Positions 1 to 8,944 of a DNA stretch of 64,000 bases are shown here, one piece after another. Numbering within the stretch: the first letter of the stretch is position 1; the number at the start of each line of letters is the position of its first letter. The DNA lies in contig OZ241379.1 in assembly GCA_965200685.1 (NCBI GenBank), positions 1,922,001 to 1,986,000 on the forward strand, in the 5' to 3' direction. The notes beneath the pieces were generated by a model. That model saw nothing but the letters and a program-made list of their open reading frames with translations, searched no databases and was not told the origin of the DNA. Origin of the DNA: Bin5 sp965200685. Its GTDB lineage: Bacteria > Chloroflexota > Anaerolineae > Caldilineales > Caldilineaceae. A program made the translations under genes and the position numbers.

Positions 1-401
1 TTGGGCTGGAGTTGATACGAGAGAACTGGCTGAAGCACGTTGTACTGTCATTGGCGTTCGCGGAGCGGGGCATAGATTATCGCTGCCGGGCCTACCATGC
101 CGCTGGGAATACGTACGGTGTAGTGGTCAGGGTGCCTCTGAAGGTGATGTGCGCCATGGGCAAAGGGATCAGCTTCCTATTCCTTCCTGCCCTAGGGGCG
201 ATGCTCGTCCTTGCTTGGAGGCACCGGGACCTGGGTCTGGCCTTCTTGCTGCTCCCTGTGGCCTACTTCTACGGTTTCCATGCAGTGGCCACCCACCTCA
301 TCCCCCGTTACTCGGAACCTCTGATTCCGTTCTTTGTGGTGATACTCGCAGTAGCCATGGCGGAAGTCTGGCTGTGGGCGCAGAGGAAACGACCTTCATA
401 A
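1..401 (+). CDS. C-terminal part of a polytopic membrane glycosyltransferase-like protein (5' truncated)
   Basis: The reading frame is open to the left edge of the window, so only the C-terminus of about 133 residues is seen. It contains about three hydrophobic helices and a segment reading IPRYSEPLIPFF, which resembles the end of GT39/ArnT-type or other lipid-linked sugar glycosyltransferases where a short arginine-tyrosine-glutamate motif precedes the last helix. It lies 50 bp upstream of a GT2 polyprenyl-phosphate glycosyltransferase and a GtrA gene, which supports a role in moving sugars across or within the membrane. Without the N-terminal catalytic region the family call remains inference. 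Confidence 0.55.
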   Translation, partial: GLELIRENWLKHVVLSLAFAERGIDYRCRAYHAAGNTYGVVVRVPLKVMCAMGKGISFLFLPALGAMLVLAWRHRDLGLAFLLLPVAYFYGFHAVATHLIPRYSEPLIPFFVVILAVAMAEVWLWAQRKRPS

Positions 402-451
402 CCCAATTCACCTCACCTGATGAACAAGCGCGTTCCATATGGACATGAAAT

Positions 452-1369
452 ATGCCTACACATCCTTATAATTCGTTGCTGGTCATTATCCCGGCTCTGA
501 ATGAGGAGAAGTCTATCGGACAGGTGGTAGAGGATGTCCGTAAGTGTACAGACTGCTTGGCTGCTATGGGTCTTGACCTGCGGATCTGCGTGATTAACGA
601 TGGCTCCAGCGACGACACAGCGTCCGTGGCAGCTCGGGCAGGAGCCGATCATATCCTAGTCCACAAGCGCAACCAGGGGCTGGGCGCGGCGGTTCGGAGT
701 GGCTTGCGCTACGGACAGGACCAGGGAATCGGCTTAGTGGTCAAACTGGACGCTGACGGACAGCACGATCCCGCGGACATACCGGACTTGATTGCGCCCA
801 TTCTTGCCGACCAGGCCGATGTGGTCTACGGTAATCGCTTCCCACGCATGACCTACCGGATGCCCTTCATCCGCCGGGTGGGGAATGTGGTTTTCCGCTG
901 GCTGATGAGGTGGCTGACGTCCTGGGAGATCAAGGACTCGCAGCCCGGCATATTGGCGGTGAACAACTCCTACCTGAAGGTTTTCTTCCTTCCTGGAGAC
1001 TACAACTATACGCAGCAGATTTTGATAGACGCCTATCACAAGGGCATGAGATTCGACCAGGTGCCGGTCAGGTTCAAGCAGAGGGAGACGGGCAGTTCCT
1101 TTGTTTCGCTTAAATATCCATTTGAAGTGCTACCGCAGATACTGATGACATTGGTGATGGTTAGGCCGTTGAGGGTGTTCCTGCCGATGGCGGCCCTGTT
1201 TCTGGCGGCTGCGCTAGGTGTGTTCGGGGTTGAGTTCACCATGTGGTTGTTGGGCAGGGCGGCGAAGCCGGTCGAGCATGTCAACCTGACCCTAGGGCTG
1301 GCGATATTCGGCCTGAATACAGGCTATTTCGGACTGCTGGCCGAGATCGTAGTGCGGCGCAGGTCATAA
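452..1369 (+). CDS. GT2 family polyprenyl-phosphate glycosyltransferase (DPM1/GtrB-like)
   Basis: A 305-residue protein with a GT-A catalytic domain. IIPALNEE (residues 12-19) and VINDGSS (47-53) form the nucleotide-binding strands, and KLDADGQ (98-104) carries the DxD metal-binding motif. Two hydrophobic helices near the C-terminus (about 225-255 and 275-300) anchor it in the membrane. Enzymes of this family transfer a sugar from an NDP-sugar to undecaprenyl or dolichyl phosphate on the cytoplasmic face. The GtrA-like gene follows 2 bp after the stop codon, the usual partner arrangement, with GtrA as the presumed flippase. The sugar cannot be read from the sequence. Confidence 0.88.
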   Translation: MPTHPYNSLLVIIPALNEEKSIGQVVEDVRKCTDCLAAMGLDLRICVINDGSSDDTASVAARAGADHILVHKRNQGLGAAVRSGLRYGQDQGIGLVVKLDADGQHDPADIPDLIAPILADQADVVYGNRFPRMTYRMPFIRRVGNVVFRWLMRWLTSWEIKDSQPGILAVNNSYLKVFFLPGDYNYTQQILIDAYHKGMRFDQVPVRFKQRETGSSFVSLKYPFEVLPQILMTLVMVRPLRVFLPMAALFLAAALGVFGVEFTMWLLGRAAKPVEHVNLTLGLAIFGLNTGYFGLLAEIVVRRRS

Positions 1370-1371
1370 GG

Positions 1372-1755
1372 ATGCCCGGTCCACTCGCGCGCTACATTCT
1401 GGCAGGGACGGCCGGGCTGGCGATAAGCCTCGGCGTCACGGTCTTGATGTACGAGGTGGGAGGCCTGTCTGCGAGTCTATCATTTGCGGTGGCGTTGGCG
1501 GTAGTGTTCGGCTTCCATTTCGTCGCCAACGCGCTGTTTGTGTTTCGCACCACTGTAGATAGATACACCTTCCTGCGCTACACAATCTCGGCCCTTGGGT
1601 TCCGCGGCCTTGATTTCGTACTGTTTCGCATCATCACCGAGTTAATAGGGGTGTATGTGGTTGCGGTCGTGCTGGCAGTCGTCATCTCTAACGCTCTCAA
1701 GTTCCTAGTCTACCGATACTTGGTCTTCGTCGGTCGTGACAAGATTTGGTACTAG
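1372..1755 (+). CDS. GtrA-like membrane protein
   Basis: A 127-residue protein with four predicted transmembrane helices and the GtrA-family pattern: an N-terminal RYILAGTAGLAISL segment, a central FHFVANALFVFR motif, and a C-terminal ALKFLVYRYLVF end. The start is the ATG 2 bp after the upstream GT2 stop codon; a longer frame exists but its extra N-terminus overlaps the GT2 gene and is not GtrA-like. GtrA proteins are thought to flip polyprenyl-phosphate-linked sugars across the cytoplasmic membrane, and the coupling to the GT2 gene supports that. The exact substrate is unknown. Confidence 0.85.
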   Translation: MPGPLARYILAGTAGLAISLGVTVLMYEVGGLSASLSFAVALAVVFGFHFVANALFVFRTTVDRYTFLRYTISALGFRGLDFVLFRIITELIGVYVVAVVLAVVISNALKFLVYRYLVFVGRDKIWY

Positions 1756-1961
1756 ATGCTCGGTTCGTAGAAGATAGGACGGAGAAGCAGGAAAGTTGCC
1801 GGCATTCTTCCTCTCTAGTGTGGTCAGATACAAGCGATTTTGCCTCTTGTGGCGTTCGGGCGTATGATTGCGGGGATAAACAGTTTAGAGCGTATTTGAA
1901 CCGGTCAGCAGTTCATATCCTAGCCAGACCGGTTGATGCGAATATGAAAGGACGATGACTG

Positions 1962-2702
1962 GTGGCTGCACAACGACGGGCGGAGAATGAACTCCGTCCG
2001 GTCAAATTTGAACTTGATTATATCCTGCACCCCGAAGGGTCAGTCCTGATTAGCATGGGCAATACGAAGGTGTTGTGCAATGCCTCTGTGGAAGAGCGTA
2101 TACCCCGTTGGCTGTATCGGTCCTCCCAGCGTCACGGCTGGGTAACCGCTGAATATTCAATGTTGCCCCGCAGCACTCACCAGCGAGTGGAGCGGGAGAC
2201 CCTGCGTCCCAAAGGGCGTACCCAAGAAATTACGCGGCTGATCGGCCGTAGTCTGCGCTGTGCTGTTGATCTGCACAAACTAGGCGAACGGCAGATCATC
2301 GTTGATTGCGATGTCATCCAGGCCGATGGTGGTACTCGCACAGCGTCGGTCACCGGGGGCTTCGTGGCCCTAGCTCTGGCCATCAAACGGCTAGAACGCA
2401 AGAAACTGGCCAAACCGGATACGATCATCCGGCAAGTGGCCGCGGTGAGTGTCGGTATCTTGAACGGCAAAGCATTTCTTGACTTGGACTATCAGATGGA
2501 CCAGAACGCGGATGTTGATTTTAATGTGGTGATGAGCGACAGCGGCCACTTCGTTGAAGTCCAAGGTACAGCGGAAGGCGAACCGTTCAGCAAAGGCGCA
2601 TTCAATGCCATGATGGTACTGGCAGAACTTGGGATCAAAGAACTGCTATGTATGCAGAAAGCAGCCCTCTTGGAAGCAGGATACAGCCTGAAACACAGAT
2701 AG
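1962..2702 (+). CDS. rph: ribonuclease PH
   Basis: A 246-residue phosphorolytic 3'-5' exoribonuclease that trims tRNA 3' ends using phosphate. Diagnostic segments are GWVTAEYSMLPRSTH, the arginine-rich GRTQEITRLIGRSLR, and DCDVIQADGGTRTASVTGG, which are nearly invariant in the family. Length matches the usual 240-250 residues. Translation starts at GTG; a GAAAGGA stretch ends about 10 bp upstream, and the nearby ATG is in another frame. The 206-bp gap before it shows no convincing gene. A LacI-type regulator begins 7 bp after the stop, so the two are probably co-transcribed. Confidence 0.95.
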   Translation: MAAQRRAENELRPVKFELDYILHPEGSVLISMGNTKVLCNASVEERIPRWLYRSSQRHGWVTAEYSMLPRSTHQRVERETLRPKGRTQEITRLIGRSLRCAVDLHKLGERQIIVDCDVIQADGGTRTASVTGGFVALALAIKRLERKKLAKPDTIIRQVAAVSVGILNGKAFLDLDYQMDQNADVDFNVVMSDSGHFVEVQGTAEGEPFSKGAFNAMMVLAELGIKELLCMQKAALLEAGYSLKHR

Positions 2703-2709
2703 TGCGGTC

Positions 2710-3738
2710 GTGAACAAGAAAAAGAAACGGGTGACATTACGAGAGGTGGCACGACACGCGGGGGTATCTCCCACTGCTGTTTCGTTTGCCTATAATGCCC
2801 CCCATCAGTTGAGCCATGCCACCCGAGAGCACATTTTGGACACGGCCAAGGAACTGGGTTATCAGCCCCATCCGGTGGCCCGGACACTAGCCACCGGGCG
2901 TACCAATTCGATTGGTCTGTTGATGCCCACCAGCTTGAACTGGATGCTGCATGATCCGCTGTTTACTCATTTTTTGGGCGAGATCGGTGCTGCCTGTGAT
3001 GAGGAAGAGAAACGCATTTTGTTGGTGCCTGTGCATGGGGAGGTACCACTTCAGACACTGGCGACGATAGCTGCCGATGGGTTCCTGCTGATCGGCATCC
3101 ACCGAGAGCACCCCTTGGTTGAAGCGGTGGAGCGTTCTCTGCGCCCGATTGTTCTTATTGACAGCGATGACAGCATTCAAGCCCCTACCTTCAATATTGA
3201 CGACCGGGGCGGAGCCTATGCTGTGGCGAGCCATCTGTTAGATAAAGGGCACCGGCAGTTCGCCATTGCCACGATGACACCCCGCCAAGATGGTGTCGTG
3301 ATTCCGGCTTTTGAACGCAGGATTGAAGGGTTTTTGCAGGCCGTTGATGAGGCCGGCCTTCCCCGAACAGCGGTTCAGACCGTCCACGCCCGGGGGATAC
3401 TGTCTGCCGGCCACGAATCCTTCCAAAATATCTGGCGTCTGCGGACGCGCCCGACGGCTGTCTTTTGTGTCAGTGATGTGCGCGCGTTGGGGATTCTGAG
3501 TGGTGCTCACAGAGCGGGGGTATCTGTACCGGATGATTTGGCGATTGTGGGGTTTGGCGACCTGCCGGATGCAACCGTATCAATGCCGTCCCTGACAACT
3601 GTCTATCGAGATATGAATCGCCAACCACAGCTGGCGGCCCGCACTCTTTTTCAGCTAATCAAGGAGCAGATCAGCGAGGCCGACCTAGACTCTCCACACA
3701 TCAGCAACACCCGGCTCATCATCCGTGAGAGTAGCTAG
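2710..3738 (+). CDS. LacI-family transcriptional regulator
   Basis: A 342-residue regulator starting at GTG. Residues 8-30 (VTLREVARHAGVSPTAVSFA) form the LacI helix-turn-helix, followed by the hinge segment YQPHPVARTLATGRTNSIG and a periplasmic-binding-protein-like effector domain (about 60-340). It probably represses a carbohydrate-uptake or catabolism gene set in response to a sugar. Its neighbour rph is housekeeping and a DUF58 gene converges downstream, so the target is not evident locally; the sugar importers at 44-60 kb are candidates only by function. A convergent hairpin follows the stop codon. Confidence 0.9.
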   Translation: MNKKKKRVTLREVARHAGVSPTAVSFAYNAPHQLSHATREHILDTAKELGYQPHPVARTLATGRTNSIGLLMPTSLNWMLHDPLFTHFLGEIGAACDEEEKRILLVPVHGEVPLQTLATIAADGFLLIGIHREHPLVEAVERSLRPIVLIDSDDSIQAPTFNIDDRGGAYAVASHLLDKGHRQFAIATMTPRQDGVVIPAFERRIEGFLQAVDEAGLPRTAVQTVHARGILSAGHESFQNIWRLRTRPTAVFCVSDVRALGILSGAHRAGVSVPDDLAIVGFGDLPDATVSMPSLTTVYRDMNRQPQLAARTLFQLIKEQISEADLDSPHISNTRLIIRESS

Positions 3739-3758
3739 CAGCAGTACGCTAGTGGAAT

Positions 3759-3789
3759 GTCGCCCCTCATCAGCGGTATGAGGGACGAC
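3759..3789. terminator. bidirectional hairpin between convergent genes
   Basis: GTCG-C-CCCTCAT (3759-3770), a 7-nt loop, then ATGAGGG-A-CGAC (3778-3789) form a stem of 4 plus 7 bp with one internal mismatch. It sits between the LacI gene stop (3738) and the stop of the minus-strand DUF58 gene (3770), overlapping the latter. There is no long T-run on either side, so termination is likely but unproven. Confidence 0.5.
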
Positions 3790-5050
3790 TGAGAGCGGTG
3801 CTGATGTCATCTCCTCGCCGGATGTAATAGGTGGGGATGTTCGACAGTTCCAGTTCATGGGACAGTCCCTGATAGGAAGAGGGATCCGGCCCGCCGAATG
3901 TGGTCCCATCTACCACAATCGCCATACTGTGAACGCCCCGACGGCGTACCTCCCGCAGAGCGCGTACCCAGGCCGGGTTTGAGTCGGCAGTGATCGCCAG
4001 AATCGTGTCATTGCGATTCAGGCGTACTCCTTCGGTGACCAGCAACTGATCAAAGGAGGTTTGTCCTTCGGCTGAGATCACAGCTAGGGCTTCCAACATC
4101 TTACGCATCTGCCGCTCGCCCCGGTCTGTCTGCAACAGATAGCGTTGGCTGCCATGCCAGATCATCCCTACAGCGCGGTTGCGTAGCAGAAAGTAGCGGG
4201 CTGCGCTCGCCGCCACTGTGACCGCATATTCTAGGGTACTGGGGGCCAGCTCTAGGCGCGCCGCCTGGGTGCGACCGCTGAGGGCAAAGACACCGGCCTC
4301 TGGGCGGGCTAATTCCCAAGGCAGGCTACGCGCTGTGGCCGCGTACAGATCAAGAAAGATCCAAATATCCGCAGATGGATCCAGCTCAAACTCTTTTGTC
4401 ATCAGCCGGCCCGTACGGGCCGTGGTCAGCCAATGGATGCGGTTAAAGCTGTCCCCTGGCGCGTAGTCGCGGATGCCGGAGACATTGGTTGTCAGGTATT
4501 GGGCGCGGCGACTGAGGGCTTCGCCACCGGCTAGGTCGGCGATGGGAGGTTGAAACGTAGCTAGATTCACAGTCGCCGGGTAGACGACCAGATCGCTAGT
4601 CTGATGCAGAGCTTGGTCGACGGAGAAGAGGCCTAGGGGATCACCGCTGCGTAAGCGCAGGGGGCCTAGGCGGTAGTAGCCTCGTTTCTGGCAGAATGTG
4701 CGTACTTGCCAGCGATGACGGGAGCGGCCCTGCAAGTTGCTGACCACCCGGCTGGCACTGTGGAAGGGAACTGTTGAAAAGTCTCGCACCTCCAGCCACA
4801 GCTTTGGCAGCCGCCCCCGATTGCGTACTTCAAAGCTCTCTTCAAAGTACTGGCCCACCTGACTGCGCCGGGCGCGAGTATAGCGGTTGATCTGAATGGA
4901 GCGGGTGCTGATCCACGACCAGATGTAACTGAGCGCGAGAATGCCACTTAGTAGGTAGGCTAGATTGAAGGCCAGAGAGTGCCCGCTGTTCAGCGCAAAG
5001 ACCCAAGCAAAAATCAGAGTCGCGATCAGAAAGATCAGACGTAACGACAT
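3770..5050 (-). CDS. DUF58 domain-containing membrane protein
   Basis: About 426 residues. Two N-terminal transmembrane helices (about 4-20 and 27-47) are followed by a cytoplasmic region with the DUF58 signature near residue 200 (RDYAPGDSFNRIHW, then GRLMTKEFE) and a von Willebrand A-like C-terminal half. DUF58 proteins are nearly always coupled with MoxR ATPases, as here: a MoxR gene lies 115 bp upstream on the same strand. The pair is thought to act as a chaperone or maturation module, with client unknown. The start MSLRLIFLIA was chosen because it places the first helix at the N-terminus; a longer frame adds 30 atypical residues. No clear ribosome-binding site is visible. Confidence 0.85.
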   Translation of the reverse strand: MSLRLIFLIATLIFAWVFALNSGHSLAFNLAYLLSGILALSYIWSWISTRSIQINRYTRARRSQVGQYFEESFEVRNRGRLPKLWLEVRDFSTVPFHSASRVVSNLQGRSRHRWQVRTFCQKRGYYRLGPLRLRSGDPLGLFSVDQALHQTSDLVVYPATVNLATFQPPIADLAGGEALSRRAQYLTTNVSGIRDYAPGDSFNRIHWLTTARTGRLMTKEFELDPSADIWIFLDLYAATARSLPWELARPEAGVFALSGRTQAARLELAPSTLEYAVTVAASAARYFLLRNRAVGMIWHGSQRYLLQTDRGERQMRKMLEALAVISAEGQTSFDQLLVTEGVRLNRNDTILAITADSNPAWVRALREVRRRGVHSMAIVVDGTTFGGPDPSSYQGLSHELELSNIPTYYIRRGDDISTALSRPSYR

Positions 5051-5165
5051 AAGTGGTCGGAATGAAGAGCATGGAGTGGAGCTGGCAGCGCGTATAGGCT
5101 CATTGCTTCTAGGGCAAATGCGGGCACATTTGCCGGCCAAAAAGTGGGAGAAATGCTCTCGTTCC

Positions 5166-6125
5166 TCATCTTCTCGTTGGGTTTTTGCGGCCCCCTGGCA
5201 CCGGTGTATGGGTAAGGGCCTCCTGAATCACCTGCGAGGCATCCACATTTTTAATGCGGGCAGAGGGGCTGACGATCAACCGGTGGGCAAGGGTCGGTTC
5301 GGCCAGCAGTTTCACATCATCCGGCAGCACATAATCCCGCCTATCAATGGCAGCCCAGGCGCGCGCGGCGCGGAACAGAGCTAAGCTGCCCCGGGGGCTT
5401 GCGCCTAGATAGACGTCTGGATGATCCCGGGTAGTGGATACAAGATCGACAATATATTCCTTCACGCTATCATCCACATACACATCCCGCACAGCCTCTT
5501 GGGCATCGGTCAGTTCATCCACAGACACAATTTTTTCCAGATGTTCAATGGGATGCGTCTGCGCCTGCAGTTCCAGAATGCTGATCTCTTGTTCTTTGAT
5601 GGGATATCCCAGCCGGATGCGGATCAGAAAGCGGTCTACTTGTGCTTCTGGCAGAGGAAATGTGCCCTCGTATTCGATGGGGTTTTGTGTTGCCAGCACC
5701 AGAAATGGCCGGGACATCTGATAGGTTGTGCCATCTACGGTAACTTGACGCTCTTCCATGGCTTCCAACAGAGCCGATTGGGTCTTGGGCGTAGCCCGGT
5801 TGATCTCATCGGCCAGAACAATTTGAGCCATTAGGGGACCTGGACGAAATTCAAATTCGAGGGTTTTCTGGTTAAAGACGCTCACACCGGTCACATCGCT
5901 GGGGAGCATATCCGGTGTAAACTGAATGCGGCGATAGGTGCTGCCGATGCTACGGGCGATGGCGCGCGCGAGCATGGTTTTGCCGACGCCAGGCACATCT
6001 TCAATGAGCAAGTGGCCTTCGCACAGCAGCGCGACTACGGTCATGCGGATCTCCCGATCTTTGCCGATAATGACCTGCTCGACATTTGAAATGATGCGGT
6101 TGGCGACAGTTTGCACTTTTTGCAT
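5166..6125 (-). CDS. MoxR-family AAA+ ATPase
   Basis: About 319 residues. Walker A is DVPGVGKT, Walker B is VLADEINRA, and sensor 1 is LATQNP followed by PLPEAQVDRF, all typical of MoxR proteins. It is expected to act as a hexameric ATPase remodelling a client together with the downstream DUF58 protein. A GTG codon at 6161 would add 12 residues, but a promoter-like sequence (TTGCTC, 17 bp, TACAAT on the minus strand) places the predicted transcript start at about 6157, so the ATG at 6125 is preferred. A divergent gene begins about 170 bp away. Confidence 0.92.
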   Translation of the reverse strand: MQKVQTVANRIISNVEQVIIGKDREIRMTVVALLCEGHLLIEDVPGVGKTMLARAIARSIGSTYRRIQFTPDMLPSDVTGVSVFNQKTLEFEFRPGPLMAQIVLADEINRATPKTQSALLEAMEERQVTVDGTTYQMSRPFLVLATQNPIEYEGTFPLPEAQVDRFLIRIRLGYPIKEQEISILELQAQTHPIEHLEKIVSVDELTDAQEAVRDVYVDDSVKEYIVDLVSTTRDHPDVYLGASPRGSLALFRAARAWAAIDRRDYVLPDDVKLLAEPTLAHRLIVSPSARIKNVDASQVIQEALTHTPVPGGRKNPTRR

Positions 6126-6163
6126 AGGGAACACCAATGGTGAATGGTCGGTAGTTGTCACTG

Positions 6164-6192
6164 ATTGTACAGTACTAGCGGCGGATGAGCAA
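6164..6192 (-). promoter_or_regulatory. predicted sigma70 promoter of the moxR-DUF58 pair
   Basis: On the minus strand TTGCTC (-35) is followed by a 17-bp spacer and TACAAT (-10), predicting a start near 6157 and a leader of about 30 nt to the ATG at 6125. Found by eye; it also decides the start codon choice. Confidence 0.45.
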
Positions 6193-6279
6193 TATACTGT
6201 AGTTCGTGATCAGCGGGAAGAATTGACACAGTTTCGTTTTTCGTAGTCACTGCGAACTACTGAAGTTCGGTATCTGTTG

Positions 6280-6285
6280 TATAAT
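6280..6285 (+). promoter_or_regulatory. consensus -10 hexamer just upstream of a start codon
   Basis: A perfect TATAAT ends 7 bp before the ATG at 6293, so a transcript from it would start at or within a base of the start codon and be leaderless. No ribosome-binding site precedes the ATG, which fits. No convincing -35 hexamer is seen, so confidence is low. Confidence 0.3.
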
Positions 6286-6292
6286 GATCTCC

Positions 6293-8920
6293 ATGGATCT
6301 GTGCGCCTATCCTCGCCCCAAAGATGATACAGGAATCGGCATCCATTGGTGTGCTGGCATCAGTGGGGCCGCGCCGGAAGTTGTGGAAGATTTTTGGCTG
6401 CCGGAACTGATGGCTCTGGGCGTCAAGTGGGTGAAGATCGCCGACCACCTAGGCGTGCTTCCTTTGGCGGAGGCCCTCCTGGCCGCAGAAATCATGCCGG
6501 TCGTCCAAATCGTGCGGCGGGAGTCTGGGCCGGGTCAGCTCTCAACAACAGAGTTGGTTCAGGTCGAACAGTTCATTCGGGCTGGTGTGTGCTATTTTGA
6601 GTTTAACAGTGAGCCGGACCGGGTCTCCTCTTGGCAGAAGGGCAAGCTGCCGGCCGATGCACTGACCATCACTGCCCAGAACGCGGTGACCGATATGCAG
6701 GCGATTTTGGCGCGAGGTGGCTTGCCGGCGGTTCCGGCCTTGACCCCGCAGAGCGACTGGCAGTTGGCAAAGGAGATCCACCGCATCGGTGGCGACGCGC
6801 TTTTTGATAGTCCGATCTGGCTGGCGGTCCACAACTACTCGAGCAACCGGCCGCTGGAATACCCGAGGGATCCAGGGCATATAGAAGGTGCTCCCCTAAC
6901 GCAAGAGCTATACTATACCCTGGCCCAGGAAGCTAGGGGGGAGGACCCTTGGCAGGGACGGGGCTTAGCTGAGATCAATGACCTACGCCGCAGATTGGCC
7001 CGGCACTCAAGAGGGAAGCGGCAGTTGCCTCTGGGGTTGCCGTCGGAGCAGGTGCATTGGCGCGCATTTGAAATCCTGAATGAGCAGGTTCGCGGGCTGC
7101 TTGGCCGCAGTCTGCCGATCCTCTCGACAGCCAACGGCTATCTCATCGGTGAAAACGCAGATCCGCGCTATCCGACCACCACATTTGCCCTGCATATGGC
7201 CCAGACTCTGGAAATCTGCCGGGCGATGATGGGAACGAGTAGTCGTACTCTTCCCGTGCCGGACTATTATTTCTGTACAGCTTTTTGGCTGCTGGCGAAT
7301 GAGGCATTGGAAAGCGACCGTTCGGTTGGCGAACACAACACCTGGTATCGTTCGCCCCACTCCCTATCGGTGCTGCCGATTGTCCAGGCCCTCAAACAGG
7401 AGCCGAAACAGCCTAGGACCGCTTCGGCTGCAGCCAGCATGTTGCCCACACATGGCCAGGTTGATGATCAGGATATCCCCGTCAATCTGGATGAGAAGCC
7501 ACCTGTCTTGGTAGGCTATGCGCGCCCGACGGGGCATAGCCTACTCAGCGGCCAGGTGCAGGGCGGGGCCGGCGCAGAGCTGCGTCTTGTCCACAATGAT
7601 GGCTTCGCCTACGAGTCCATGGCTGGTGCGGATGGGTCCTACCGGTTTGTCGATCTACCGGCGGGCCGCTACAGTCTGGAAGTGACAAATCCGGCCGGCA
7701 GCCGAGTGGATGGCATTGATCTGCCGGCAGCCGCCGAGGTAACCATCCCATTATCGGCCTATGGTTGGGGCTTTGAGATCAAGCGGCAGCCCATGAAGTA
7801 CGGCGGCATGTTGACCTGTGGCGTGAAGATTTTGCCCGGCAGCAGCGCGGGGACACCTGTATTGCAGATTCGCGGGGACGGGCAGGAGAATCGGGTCGTC
7901 CCTCTGGTACGCAGCAACCAGCCTCTGCTTGTACAGTGCGAAGTGGGCCCTTTGCCTGCGGGCGACTATCAACTGGATGTCTTAGGCCTGTCAGCCGCCG
8001 GCACAACCCCCATCAGTTGCCGGCTCCACATTGGCCGGGACACGACCACGGACGTGCTTTTTGTCTACTCATTTGATGAGCCAGGGGCCAGCCCGAGCCG
8101 TTCTGTCATTCACGGCACTGTGCAAGGAGGGGCCAACTGTACCCTACGTCTGTGCAGCGAGGATGGCAGTGAATGGCTTGTCGAACCGGACGAAATTGGA
8201 CACTATGCCTTCAAGGATCTGCCGGCCGCTACCTATTTTATAGATGTGAAACACAGGCAGGGGCATATCCTAGAGGATGGCATGGTGCAGGGGTCGCATC
8301 TGCCGAATCACCCCGGCCCTTTGGTGTTGGATGGGCAAAATCAGGTACACCTTGATCTGTTCTTGGCCCCGGATGCCTTCTTATCGGCCCCTGCAGTCTA
8401 TGCGGTCCTGCGAGGCAGTACAGCTCCCGGCACAATTGAGCAGGTCTCATTGCTAGATGAGCAGGGCCAGCGGTATGTGGCACATGTATCACAAGCCGGG
8501 GAATTTCAATTCGACTGCCTGCTGGCCGGCAACTACGACCTGTACGCGGATGGATTCGTGCGCCAGGGGATCCATCTAGCTGCTGGCGACCGGCTCACCT
8601 TTCGCATCCCACGGACCGGCGCGGACTGGAGCAGCCACACTCGTATTCATACAGATTCACGTACCCCGGGGCTGATTCGTGTGCAGTGGCTAGGCCGCTC
8701 TGGCTTGCCGGTCAGCGTGGAAAGCGGGGATAGTGGCATGAAAGAGAGCCGCTCAACCGGGGAGAATGGCAGTTCCCCGTATGCGGTCAAATTCGGGCCG
8801 TTTCCACCGGGGCTCTATCGCATTCGAGCCGAAGGGCTGCCGGTCACTGCCGAAGTTCGCATGGCCGCGGAAGAGGCGGCCGCGGTAACATTTGTACGTG
8901 GGACAAACCTCAGCATTTGA
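6293..8920 (+). CDS. chimeric protein: glycosidase-like TIM-barrel domain plus C-terminal beta-sandwich repeats
   Basis: About 875 residues. Residues 1-370 look like a clan GH-A type barrel: FEFNSEPD (102-109) resembles the acid/base NEP motif. The later strand reads ILSTANG (276-282), where related barrels usually carry a catalytic glutamate. From about 400 onward come several carboxypeptidase-regulatory or SdrD/Cna-B-like beta-sandwich repeats, recognised by GSYRFVDLPAGRYSLEV, GHYAFKDLPAATYFIDV and FQFDCLLAGNYDLY. There is no signal peptide, although such domain mixes are normally extracellular. An in-frame ATG at 6284 overlaps the TATAAT box and is disfavoured. Substrate and activity are unknown; it may be a binding protein rather than an enzyme. 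Confidence 0.7.
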   Translation: MDLCAYPRPKDDTGIGIHWCAGISGAAPEVVEDFWLPELMALGVKWVKIADHLGVLPLAEALLAAEIMPVVQIVRRESGPGQLSTTELVQVEQFIRAGVCYFEFNSEPDRVSSWQKGKLPADALTITAQNAVTDMQAILARGGLPAVPALTPQSDWQLAKEIHRIGGDALFDSPIWLAVHNYSSNRPLEYPRDPGHIEGAPLTQELYYTLAQEARGEDPWQGRGLAEINDLRRRLARHSRGKRQLPLGLPSEQVHWRAFEILNEQVRGLLGRSLPILSTANGYLIGENADPRYPTTTFALHMAQTLEICRAMMGTSSRTLPVPDYYFCTAFWLLANEALESDRSVGEHNTWYRSPHSLSVLPIVQALKQEPKQPRTASAAASMLPTHGQVDDQDIPVNLDEKPPVLVGYARPTGHSLLSGQVQGGAGAELRLVHNDGFAYESMAGADGSYRFVDLPAGRYSLEVTNPAGSRVDGIDLPAAAEVTIPLSAYGWGFEIKRQPMKYGGMLTCGVKILPGSSAGTPVLQIRGDGQENRVVPLVRSNQPLLVQCEVGPLPAGDYQLDVLGLSAAGTTPISCRLHIGRDTTTDVLFVYSFDEPGASPSRSVIHGTVQGGANCTLRLCSEDGSEWLVEPDEIGHYAFKDLPAATYFIDVKHRQGHILEDGMVQGSHLPNHPGPLVLDGQNQVHLDLFLAPDAFLSAPAVYAVLRGSTAPGTIEQVSLLDEQGQRYVAHVSQAGEFQFDCLLAGNYDLYADGFVRQGIHLAAGDRLTFRIPRTGADWSSHTRIHTDSRTPGLIRVQWLGRSGLPVSVESGDSGMKESRSTGENGSSPYAVKFGPFPPGLYRIRAEGLPVTAEVRMAAEEAAAVTFVRGTNLSI

Positions 8921-8944
8921 TGGTTCGTCCCATGATCTCTGCAA

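Noticed and set aside
1746..1958. 70-residue frame between the GtrA gene and rph
   Set aside because: Overlaps the end of the GtrA gene, has no ribosome-binding site and no recognisable pattern.
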